A model generated the notes under the pieces. That model was not told the DNA's origin. It did not search any database and saw only the letters and a list, made by a program, of their open reading frames with translations. The position numbers and the translations under genes are program-made. A stretch of DNA of 6,518 nucleotides from Chloroflexota bacterium (GTDB lineage Bacteria > Chloroflexota > Dehalococcoidia > SHYB01). This document shows, piece by piece, positions 1 through 5,368 of this stretch. The DNA is taken from NCBI GenBank assembly GCA_016200725.1, contig JACQEE010000077.1, positions 1 through 6,518 of the forward strand. The letters run 5' to 3'. The first letter of the stretch is position 1. Every line of letters begins with the position of its first letter.

Positions 1-993
1 GATGACCTGCTGCGAATTCGGCCAGGTGCTGTCGTCGTGCGGATAGTCCGTCGCCCACATCGGCACATCAGCGCCCAGCAGATCGAGGCACTTGATCCCG
101 AGCGAGTCGGTCATGAATGTGCAGCGCACGTTGCGCTTGAACCGCTCGCTGGGCGTGAGCCCGGAGGCGAATGGCGTGCCGCGGCGACCGCCCTTGCGCC
201 GCTGGCCGTAGTCCATCCGCTGCATCAGATACGGCGCCCAGCCAAGGTCGTTCTCCACTGAAATCACCTTGAGGTCGCCGAAGCGCTCGAACACCCCTCC
301 AAAGATCAACGTGGCAAGCGAGGTCTGGATCTCATGTGGCGAGATCGTATATCCCGCCATGAAATTGTTCGGGCGTTGCGCAAGATGGCCGGTAAAGCAG
401 TGCAGGCTGACCGGCAACTTCAGCGACTGCACTCCAGCCCAGAATGGGTCGTAGCGCGCGGAGAGAAACGACAGTTCCAGGGGTGGCGTGCCCCAGATGG
501 CCACGCCTGAGAGACCGATGTCGACGATGCGCCTGACCTCAGCGAGGCCATCCTCCACGTTGTACAGTGGAACAAGGCCGACACCATACAGCCGGCCCCT
601 CCCGCCTCGGCAGAACTCGGCGAGCCAGTCGTTGTACGCCCGGAAGCAGGCGACCTGCAACTCAGCATCCTTGAGCGCAAACAGGCTCATGGCGAGGCTT
701 GGGTAGAGCACCTCAGCCTCGATGCCATCGACTTCCATGTCCTTCAGTCGCGCAGCCGGGTCCCAGCCGCCGGTGCGCGCTTCCTCGGCCTGCGTCCCCT
801 GCACCGCGAACGGTGTCCCCAGCGGCCGCACCTTCGAACTGCGCTTTCCCTCATAGTGGAACCAGTGCTCGCCCTGCTCATCGGCGATGGCGCGCGGCGC
901 CTTGTCGCGGAACTTCCCATCGAGGCGCTCCAGCCACAAGTCGTGTGGCTCGATGACGTGCGAATCGGAAGAGACGGCTCGAACGTTTGGCAT
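1..993 (-). CDS. Amidohydrolase family 2 (metal-dependent TIM-barrel hydrolase), 3' end cut off by window edge
   Basis: A continuous minus-strand frame gives 331 residues from the ATG at 993 to the window edge with no stop, so the C-terminus is missing. The N-terminus SSDSHVIEPHDLW (His12) is the typical opening strand of the amidohydrolase-2 (ACMSD-like) family. LHCFTGH (His198, His203), an acidic residue in VISVENDLGW (Glu247) and ATDYPHDDSTWP (Asp316) follow in the expected order for metal and active-site residues. Family members are cytoplasmic hydrolases or decarboxylases of small organic acids; the substrate cannot be read from the sequence. The start lies 1 nt after the acyl-CoA dehydrogenase stop and has an AGGGGG ribosome site 6 nt upstream, so it is co-transcribed and probably coupled. 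The usual length is about 350-400 residues, so perhaps 20-60 are missing. Family is confident, exact function unknown. Confidence 0.9.
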   Translation of the reverse strand, partial: MPNVRAVSSDSHVIEPHDLWLERLDGKFRDKAPRAIADEQGEHWFHYEGKRSSKVRPLGTPFAVQGTQAEEARTGGWDPAARLKDMEVDGIEAEVLYPSLAMSLFALKDAELQVACFRAYNDWLAEFCRGGRGRLYGVGLVPLYNVEDGLAEVRRIVDIGLSGVAIWGTPPLELSFLSARYDPFWAGVQSLKLPVSLHCFTGHLAQRPNNFMAGYTISPHEIQTSLATLIFGGVFERFGDLKVISVENDLGWAPYLMQRMDYGQRRKGGRRGTPFASGLTPSERFKRNVRCTFMTDSLGIKCLDLLGADVPMWATDYPHDDSTWPNSQQVI

Positions 994-994
994 C

Positions 995-2179
995 CTACGC
1001 CCCCTGCCCCATGCCCAGCCCGCGCCGGGCGATGATCGTGCGCTGCACCTCGGACGTGCCGGCCCCAAGGGTCGCTGCTCGCTGCGCGCGGTAGAGGCGC
1101 TCGATCTTGCCGTGCAGTTTCGCCCACTTCCCCGGGCTCACCTGGCTGTACGGGCCGAGCACCTCCATCGCGAAGGCAGCCATCTGCTGCGCCAGTTCCG
1201 TCGCCACCACCTTCGACAGCGACGACTCGTAACTCGGCGGCGCGCCGTGGCTCTGCTGCCATGCCACACGGTACGACAGCAACTTCGAGACGCGCACGCG
1301 ACAGCCCATCTCTGCGAACTTGGGCGTCAGATACGGGTTGGCCTTGAGCGGATCGAAGGCGCTGCGCTTAGACTCCTTCACGAAGTCGACCAACTCGTAG
1401 TACAGCGCCTCGACGGGCGTATGGAAGCGAATGCCCGAACGCTCGACGTTCAGCGAGGTGGTCGCCGTATACCAGCCGCGGTTCTTCTCGCCGAGCATGC
1501 GGCTGCGCGGGATGCGCACGTTGTCGAAGAAGACGGTGTTGAAGTGGTGCAGGCCCACCATGTTGATGATAGGCACCACCTTCACGCCTGGCCAGTTCAT
1601 ATCGACAAGAAAATAACTGATGCCTTTGTGCTTGGGCGCCTTCGGGTCGGTGCGCGCGAGCAGGATGCCGTGCTCCGCTTTGTGCGCATTCGAGTTCCAT
1701 ATCTTCTGGCCGTTGACGATGAACTCGTCGCCGTCCTCCATCGCCGACGTCTGCAGCGACGCTAGGTCGGAGCCAGCATTCGGTTCGCTGAATAGCGTCG
1801 ACCAGCGCACCTCGCCGCGCGCGATGGGCGGTAGGAACTGGCGCTTCTGCTCCTCGGTGCCGTGGATGATGAGCGACGCTGCGACCTGATAGACGCCCGG
1901 CCCCATAAACGACCTCGGCGCCTTCGTGATCGCCCACTCTTCGTTGAAAATCAGTTGCTGCAGCGGCGTCCAGCCCAGGCCGCCGTACTCCTTCGGCAAG
2001 CCGATCGCGAGGTAGCCGCGCTCGCCGATCTTCTTCGCGAACGCCCGCTCGAACTCCTCGCGTTCCTCGCCTTCCGAGTCGCCCGCGGTGTCCTTCCAGT
2101 TGTCCGGCAGATTCTCTCGCAGAAACTTGCGGATCTCCTCGCGGAACTGCTGCTCTTGAGGGCTCCAGGTAAAGTCCAT
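995..2179 (-). CDS. Acyl-CoA dehydrogenase (FAD flavoprotein)
   Basis: Full-length 394-residue acyl-CoA dehydrogenase, an FAD enzyme that makes a trans-2,3 double bond in an acyl-CoA and passes electrons to an electron-transfer flavoprotein. Domains appear in order: N-terminal helical part with GLPKEYGGLGW (60-70), middle beta domain with LFSEPNAGSDLAS (129-141, family signature), FIVNGQKIWNSNA (153-165), and C-terminal helices ending in LGAGTSEVQRTIIARRGLG (371-389, second signature). The catalytic Glu of the medium-chain type (YEGT) is Ala373 here. Glu247 in LNVER lies where isovaleryl-CoA dehydrogenase keeps its base, so it may serve instead. This pattern is common in bacterial FadE/CaiA-like enzymes, which act on branched, steroid-like or unusual acyl chains; the substrate is unknown. 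The ATG lies 7 nt after the FmdB-type gene stop, behind TAGGAG. Confidence 0.95.
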   Translation of the reverse strand: MDFTWSPQEQQFREEIRKFLRENLPDNWKDTAGDSEGEEREEFERAFAKKIGERGYLAIGLPKEYGGLGWTPLQQLIFNEEWAITKAPRSFMGPGVYQVAASLIIHGTEEQKRQFLPPIARGEVRWSTLFSEPNAGSDLASLQTSAMEDGDEFIVNGQKIWNSNAHKAEHGILLARTDPKAPKHKGISYFLVDMNWPGVKVVPIINMVGLHHFNTVFFDNVRIPRSRMLGEKNRGWYTATTSLNVERSGIRFHTPVEALYYELVDFVKESKRSAFDPLKANPYLTPKFAEMGCRVRVSKLLSYRVAWQQSHGAPPSYESSLSKVVATELAQQMAAFAMEVLGPYSQVSPGKWAKLHGKIERLYRAQRAATLGAGTSEVQRTIIARRGLGMGQGA

Positions 2180-2183
2180 GGCG

Positions 2184-2189
2184 CTCCTA
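2184..2189 (-). promoter_or_regulatory. Ribosome binding site of the acyl-CoA dehydrogenase overlapping the upstream stop codon
   Basis: Read on the minus strand the bases are TAGGAG. The TAG is the stop of the zinc-ribbon gene and GGAG lies 4 nt before the acyl-CoA dehydrogenase ATG. A ribosome ending on the first gene would cover the second gene's initiation site, so translational coupling is expected. Confidence 0.7.
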
Positions 2190-2447
2190 CGACATCCCCA
2201 TGTCTTTCATGGCCTTGTGGATAGCCATGTCCGCCGTCTTGCGCATCTTGTCCGCGTTCGGCATGTCGTCCAGCGGCGAGTCGGGGTGATCGATGTTGCG
2301 CGAGAACACGGTGGGTGAGTTGAAGAACAACTGCATCGTGTTCTTGCCGCTGCACTTGGGACACTTCGCCGGACCGGTCTCCTTGATGCTGCGGAAGACC
2401 TCAAACACGTGCCGGCAGCCTTTGCACACAAAATCGTACGTCGGCAT
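2187..2447 (-). CDS. FmdB-family zinc-ribbon protein (copy 1, short form)
   Basis: An 86-residue protein opening with MPTYDFVC, the hallmark of the FmdB-type putative regulatory zinc ribbon. Four cysteines (8, 11, 29, 32) form two CxxC knuckles for one zinc. The rest is a short tail with no recognised domain (SPLDDMPNADKMRK, 57-70). The family was named after a putative regulator of formamidase/acetamidase genes, but its biochemical role is largely unknown. An in-frame GTG three codons upstream (2454-2456) would add MEL; the ATG at 2447 is preferred because it gives the conserved N-terminus and because GAGGTGGAG, which contains that GTG, is placed as its ribosome site. It is the first gene of a tight set with the acyl-CoA dehydrogenase and amidohydrolase, so a helper or regulatory role for these enzymes is plausible but unproven. 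Confidence 0.88.
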   Translation of the reverse strand: MPTYDFVCKGCRHVFEVFRSIKETGPAKCPKCSGKNTMQLFFNSPTVFSRNIDHPDSPLDDMPNADKMRKTADMAIHKAMKDMGMS

Positions 2448-2450
2448 CAA

Positions 2451-2459
2451 CTCCACCTC
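2451..2459 (-). promoter_or_regulatory. Ribosome binding site deciding the start of FmdB copy 1
   Basis: The minus strand reads GAGGTGGAG; GAGG ends 8 nt before the ATG at 2447. The alternative GTG start lies inside this motif, which argues against its use. Confidence 0.65.
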
Positions 2460-2476
2460 ACCGCGAATCTGGCCGC

Positions 2477-2482
2477 ATTATA
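2477..2482 (-). promoter_or_regulatory. Consensus -10 box (TATAAT) upstream of FmdB copy 1
   Basis: The minus strand has a perfect TATAAT 29 nt before the ATG at 2447, which would put transcription start near 2470 with a leader of about 23 nt carrying the ribosome site. No good -35 lies at 16-18 nt; TTGAGG is present but 22 nt away. It would start the FmdB, acyl-CoA dehydrogenase, amidohydrolase transcript apart from the upstream oxidoreductase. No terminator hairpin was seen between 2483 and 2532, so read-through is also possible. Confidence 0.55.
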
Positions 2483-2532
2483 GCGAGTGCCCGCCTCGCA
2501 TAAGCCTCAACCCCTGACCCTTCTCCTCCCCA

Positions 2533-3513
2533 TTACACCTTCAGCACGATCTTCCCGAAGTTGGCGTTCGACTCCATATAGCGGTGCGCCTCCGACGCCT
2601 CGGCGAGCGGGAAGACGCGGTCGACGACCGGCACGACGCGTCCGCGCTCGATGAGCGGCAGCACGTGGCGGCGGAACTGGTCCGTCAGCGCGATCTTCTC
2701 GCCCAGCGAGCGCATCCGCAGCACGGTGCCGTAGACGCTCAGGCGCTTGGGCATCAGCGCGCCGACGTTCACCTCGGCCTTGCCGCCACCCATCGTCCCC
2801 ACCAGCACCATCCGGCCCTTCACCGCCATCGAGGCGATGTTCTTCTCGAAGTACGGCGCGCCGATCACATCGAGCACCACGTCGACGCCCTGGCCTTTCG
2901 TCTGCTCGCGCACCACAACGGGGAAATCCTGCTCGCGGTAGTTGATGCCTACGTTGAGCCCGAGTTCCGCCGCGCGGCGCAATTTGTCCGCCGACCCCGC
3001 GGTGCCGAACGTCGTCGCACCGGCCTCGCGAGCCAGTTGTGTCGCCGCGACGCCCACTCCGCTGCCCGCCGCGTGCACGAGGACGCGCTCGCCCATCGCC
3101 AGGTGGCACCAGTTGAACAGCGCGTCGTACACCGTGATGAACACTTCGGGGATCGACGCCGCCTGCTCGAACGACAGATTCGCCGGGATCGGCAGCGCCA
3201 TCGCGTGGTTGATCGCGACGCGCTCCGCATACCCAGCACCATTGAGCAATGCGAAGACTCGATCGCCACTCTTGAAACCACTCGCCCTCGACCCAGCCTT
3301 CGCCACGACGCCAGCCATCTCCAGGCCCAAGATTTCCGCGCGCACGTCGCCGGGGCTCGGATAGCCGCCGCGACGCTGCAACAGATCGGCGCGGTTGAGC
3401 GCCGTCGCCTTCACATCGACGAGCAGGTCGTCCGGCCCCATTTCCGGCTCCGGCGCCTCTTGCAGCCGGAGCACCTCCGGTTCGCCAGCCTTCGTGATGA
3501 CGACGGCCTTCAT
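2533..3513 (-). CDS. NAD(P)H quinone oxidoreductase, PIG3-like zinc-free MDR family
   Basis: A 326-residue protein of the medium-chain dehydrogenase/reductase superfamily, matching the usual ~325 residues of the PIG3-type quinone oxidoreductases, cytoplasmic enzymes that reduce quinones or enones with NADPH. Seen in order: MKAVVITKAGEPEVL (1-15), ATALNRADLLQRRGGYP (36-52, typical of the PIG3 group), ILGLEMAGVV (61-70), nucleotide-binding loop HAAGSGVGVAATQLA (147-161), DVVLDVIGAPYF (211-222), and an N-F-G-K-I-V-L end. The catalytic-zinc cysteine of alcohol dehydrogenases is absent. The frame stays open 34 codons upstream, but homology begins at the ATG at 3513, 2 nt after the SMP-30 stop, so coupling is likely; no strong ribosome site is visible. 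The physiological substrate is unknown. Confidence 0.93.
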   Translation of the reverse strand: MKAVVITKAGEPEVLRLQEAPEPEMGPDDLLVDVKATALNRADLLQRRGGYPSPGDVRAEILGLEMAGVVAKAGSRASGFKSGDRVFALLNGAGYAERVAINHAMALPIPANLSFEQAASIPEVFITVYDALFNWCHLAMGERVLVHAAGSGVGVAATQLAREAGATTFGTAGSADKLRRAAELGLNVGINYREQDFPVVVREQTKGQGVDVVLDVIGAPYFEKNIASMAVKGRMVLVGTMGGGKAEVNVGALMPKRLSVYGTVLRMRSLGEKIALTDQFRRHVLPLIERGRVVPVVDRVFPLAEASEAHRYMESNANFGKIVLKV

Positions 3514-3515
3514 CG

Positions 3516-4388
3516 CTAGCACCAGCCTGCGCCCGTCGCCGCCAGGGCGACGTGATAGAGCGTGTCGTGCGCGGTGATGAACAGTTCGTTGCGCTTCGAG
3601 CCGCCGAAAGCACAATTCGCCGGCGCCTTGGGCAGCAGCACCTTACCGAGCAGCGTCCCGTTCGGCGCGAAGACCTGCACCCCGTCGCCCGCTGTGCAGT
3701 AGAGCCTGCCCTCGGTGTCGCAGCGCATGCCGTCGGGGATGCCAGGATGGATCTCCGCGAACACTCGACCCTTCGCCAGCCGCTTGCCCTCGACCACCTC
3801 GAACACCCGCACGTGCGCGCGCCACGAGTCCGCGATGTACAGCAGCCGCTCGTCCGGCGAAAAGCACAGGCCGTTGGGCAGAAGGAGGTCGTCCGCCACA
3901 GGAGCAACTTCCGTGGTCTTCGGGTCGAAGCGGAAGACATAGGTTCCCGGCAGCTCGCGCTCGTGGTGTTTCGGCAGATATGGCGGGTCCGTGAACCAGA
4001 TCGTACCGTCCGATTTCACCACGATGTCGTTCGGCGAGTGGAGGCGCTTGCCCTGCCATCGGTCGGCCAGCACCGTGACCGACTTGTCCTTCTCCGTGCG
4101 CCAGATGTTCTTGCGCCCGTGGCCAGCCGTGACAAGCCCGCCTTCGAGGTCGCGCGTATTGCCGTTGGCGCGTCCCGTCTCGGCGTGAAAGACCGTCACG
4201 CTATCCTTGGCCGACCAGCGCATCGTCTTCGACGCGAAGATGTCGCTGAAGTACAGCGCCTGCTCGTCGGCGAACCACACTGGCCCTTCGATGAACTTGA
4301 ACCCGTCGGCGACCACTTCGACGCGCGACGACGGCGCGAGGACACGCTTCTGGAACTCCTCGGTACGGATGTCGAAGTCAGGGGGCAC
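3516..4388 (-). CDS. SMP-30/gluconolactonase/LRE-like beta-propeller hydrolase
   Basis: A 290-residue six-bladed propeller of the SMP-30 family, metal-dependent lactonases/esterases. Expected metal and substrate residues are present: Glu34 in FIEGPVW, Asn120 in SPNDIVVKSDGTIWFTD, Asn172 in LPNGLCFSPDERLLYIADS, and Asp219 in GIPDGM, corresponding by family pattern to Glu18, Asn103, Asn154 and Asp204 of human SMP-30. NGNTRDLEGGLVTAGHG (75-91) is also typical. There is no signal peptide, so it is cytoplasmic. The start is a GTG at 4388; an in-frame TAG (4401-4403) lies four codons upstream with no other start between, so this is the first available start. It lacks a clear ribosome site and is close to a putative -10, so it may be read from a nearly leaderless mRNA. 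Substrate unknown; first gene of a pair with the quinone oxidoreductase. Confidence 0.93.
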   Translation of the reverse strand: MPPDFDIRTEEFQKRVLAPSSRVEVVADGFKFIEGPVWFADEQALYFSDIFASKTMRWSAKDSVTVFHAETGRANGNTRDLEGGLVTAGHGRKNIWRTEKDKSVTVLADRWQGKRLHSPNDIVVKSDGTIWFTDPPYLPKHHERELPGTYVFRFDPKTTEVAPVADDLLLPNGLCFSPDERLLYIADSWRAHVRVFEVVEGKRLAKGRVFAEIHPGIPDGMRCDTEGRLYCTAGDGVQVFAPNGTLLGKVLLPKAPANCAFGGSKRNELFITAHDTLYHVALAATGAGWC

Positions 4389-4397
4389 AGCGCACCG

Positions 4398-4426
4398 ACG
4401 CTAGCATGGCCCCTCGAAGCCGTCAA
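4398..4426 (-). promoter_or_regulatory. Putative leftward promoter of the SMP-30/oxidoreductase pair
   Basis: Minus strand: TTGACG (4421-4426), 17 nt spacer, TAGCGT (4398-4403), with TGC just before the -10 as in extended -10 promoters. The -35 is near consensus, the -10 weak (3 of 6). The -10 ends only 9 nt from the GTG start, so the transcript would begin at or within a few nt of the start codon. Confidence 0.45.
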
Positions 4427-4441
4427 CGCGGCGGGCAGGCG

Positions 4442-4461
4442 TGGCGATGCTATAATCGCCA
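4442..4461. repeat. Perfect 7-bp inverted repeat over the rightward -10 box, candidate operator
   Basis: TGGCGAT (4442-4448) and ATCGCCA (4455-4461) are exact reverse complements separated by 6 nt. The dyad covers the whole extended -10 element, so a bound dimeric regulator would block RNA polymerase. Most of it lies upstream of the expected transcription start, so an RNA hairpin role is unlikely. The cognate protein is unknown. Confidence 0.5.
4448..4456 (+). promoter_or_regulatory. Extended -10 promoter for the microprotein-FmdB-translin operon
   Basis: The bases TGCTATAAT form a full-consensus extended -10 (TGn plus TATAAT). No -35 match is present at 16-18 nt, as is usual for extended -10 promoters. 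Transcription would start near 4463, giving a leader of about 23 nt before the ATG at 4486. It is the only good promoter seen ahead of the four plus-strand genes at 4486-6022. Confidence 0.65.
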
Positions 4462-4485
4462 ACAGGAGTACACGGCCACAAGAAC

Positions 4486-4626
4486 ATGGGCAAACCGGCG
4501 AAGCACAAGCGGCATCGTCCAAAGAACAGTAGAGCAGGCTGCCTCCTATGCAAACCGCACAAAGGCAACCACATGCATGAGCCGACGCATCGCTATGTCA
4601 AGGCTGATCTTGACACCCTGAGGTAG
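4486..4626 (+). CDS. Basic 46-residue CxxC/His-rich microprotein, function unknown
   Basis: A short open frame translates to 46 residues, MGKPAKHKRHRPKNSRAGC for the first 19, then LLCKPHKGNHMHEPTHRY, then an end of VKADLDTLR. It is rich in Lys/Arg (12 of 46) and His (6), with Cys19-x2-Cys22 followed by His25, 29 and 31, suggesting a small zinc knuckle able to bind nucleic acid. Evidence for a real gene: it follows an extended -10 promoter, its last codons CTG-AGG-TAG supply the GAGG ribosome site of the next gene, and the stop is 5 nt before that gene's ATG. An in-frame TAA (4453-4455) and the absence of other starts make 4486 the only start. AGGAG (4464-4468) is 17 nt away, unusually far. 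A CLLCKPHK-type motif looks like a conserved small bacterial protein, but I cannot assign it to a named family. Confidence 0.72.
   Translation: MGKPAKHKRHRPKNSRAGCLLCKPHKGNHMHEPTHRYVKADLDTLR
4620..4623 (+). promoter_or_regulatory. Ribosome binding site of FmdB copy 2 inside the microprotein's last codons
   Basis: GAGG spans the final sense codons of the microprotein gene and ends 8 nt before the ATG at 4632. The placement supports translation of the microprotein frame and coupling of the two genes. Confidence 0.65.
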
Positions 4627-4631
4627 CCTTT

Positions 4632-5015
4632 ATGCCCATTTACGAGTACCGCTGTACCCAGTGCCAGAAGAAGTCCTCGGTCTTCGTGCGCAGCATGACC
4701 GCGACCACCGACGCCGCCTGCCAGCACTGCGGCAGCCGCTCCCTGCGCCGCCTCTTCTCCACCTTCGCCGTCCATCGCTCCGCAGGGGGGCCCGACGATG
4801 ACCTCGGCGGCGCTGAACTCGACGGCATGGACGACATGGATGGCCCCTCGATGGCCAAGAGGATGCGGAAATACGGCGGCGACCTGCGCGACGAGGTCGG
4901 CCCCGAGTTCGACGACATGGTCGAGCGCATGGAAGCCGGCGAAAACCCGGACGATGTGCTCACCGAGGATGGCGGGGACGAAGGCGATGTGGGCGGCGGC
5001 GAGGACATGGAGTAA
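4632..5015 (+). CDS. FmdB-family zinc-ribbon protein with acidic tail (copy 2)
   Basis: A 127-residue protein opening with MPIYEYRCTQC, the FmdB-type zinc ribbon; Cys8, 11, 30 and 33 are the zinc ligands. After the ribbon (to about residue 50) comes an Asp/Gly-rich linker (53-72), a helical segment KRMRKYGGDLRDEVGPEFDD (76-95) with MVERMEAGENPDDV after it, and a very acidic glycine-rich end (111-127). Similar C-terminal helices with an EAGE/DPE pattern occur in other long FmdB proteins. The molecular role is unknown; the name implies regulation, and a single zinc ribbon could bind nucleic acid or protein. It is 5 nt downstream of the basic microprotein and 6 nt upstream of a paralogue. Base and codon use match the neighbours. 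Family assignment is firm, function is not. Confidence 0.9.
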   Translation: MPIYEYRCTQCQKKSSVFVRSMTATTDAACQHCGSRSLRRLFSTFAVHRSAGGPDDDLGGAELDGMDDMDGPSMAKRMRKYGGDLRDEVGPEFDDMVERMEAGENPDDVLTEDGGDEGDVGGGEDME

Positions 5016-5021
5016 GCGACC

Positions 5022-5366
5022 GTGCCGATCTACGAATACCGCTGCTCCAAATGCCAGCGACTCACGTCGGTCTGGGTGCGCTCCATGAACGACACCGTAA
5101 TACCGAAGTGCGATCAGTGCGGCTCGACTGAGGTGTCGCGCGTCATGTCAAAGGTTGCCTACCACCGCAGCACCGAGCGCGTCTGGGAGGAGTCTGGGCC
5201 TCCGAGCGCCAATCCCGGCGATGACTACTACAAGGACCCCCGGAACATCGGCCGCTGGACCGAGAAGCGCCTCGAAGAACTGGGCGTGGACATGCCCTCC
5301 GAGGCTCGCGAGATGATCGATGCCGCCCGCGACGGCGACATGCCCGCTCCGCTGGACGATCTTTAG
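5022..5366 (+). CDS. FmdB-family zinc-ribbon protein (copy 3, tandem paralogue)
   Basis: A 114-residue protein beginning MPIYEYRCSKCQ from a GTG start, with GGAG (5009-5012) 9 nt upstream. Zinc cysteines are 8, 11, 30 and 33, in the same spacing as copy 2, and the run SVxVRSM (16-22) is shared, so the two arose by tandem duplication. After the ribbon (to ~50) there is a linker GDDYYKDPRN (67-75 region) and a helical end, GRWTEKRLEELGVDMPSEAR (78-97), that corresponds to the helical part of copy 2 but is more diverged and lacks the long acidic tail. As for other family members the function is unknown. It is located 6 nt after copy 2 and 2 nt before the translin-family gene, so all are probably made from one mRNA. 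Confidence 0.9.
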   Translation: MPIYEYRCSKCQRLTSVWVRSMNDTVIPKCDQCGSTEVSRVMSKVAYHRSTERVWEESGPPSANPGDDYYKDPRNIGRWTEKRLEELGVDMPSEAREMIDAARDGDMPAPLDDL

Positions 5367-5368
5367 TC

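Noticed and set aside
887..1765. Plus-strand frame of 292 codons
   Set aside because: Antisense shadow of the acyl-CoA dehydrogenase; rich in Arg, His and Leu as expected from the complementary strand of a GC-rich gene.
2454..2456. GTG as start of FmdB copy 1 (89 residues)
   Set aside because: It is inside the ribosome site, and the family N-terminus starts at the ATG at 2447.
2448..2532. Possible terminator between the oxidoreductase and FmdB copy 1
   Set aside because: No stem followed by a T-run was found on the minus strand; only the -10 box and ribosome site are supported.
2507..3940. Long minus-strand frame of 477 codons crossing two genes
   Set aside because: It is Arg/Ala/Gly-rich with no domain, and lies over the quinone oxidoreductase and SMP-30 genes, which have clear families in other frames.
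2584..4532. Plus-strand frames of 311 and 326 codons (2584-3519, 3552-4532)
   Set aside because: Antisense shadows of the oxidoreductase and SMP-30 genes, with no recognisable motif; the second also runs through the divergent promoter region.
4610..4615. TTGACA inside the microprotein gene as a -35 for FmdB copy 2
   Set aside because: No -10-like hexamer lies 16-18 nt downstream (the bases there are TGCCCA).
4406..4621. Plus-strand 71-codon frame overlapping the microprotein
   Set aside because: Its start precedes the TATAAT, so it would not be transcribed from that promoter, and its product lacks the ordered Cys/His pattern of the frame starting at 4486.
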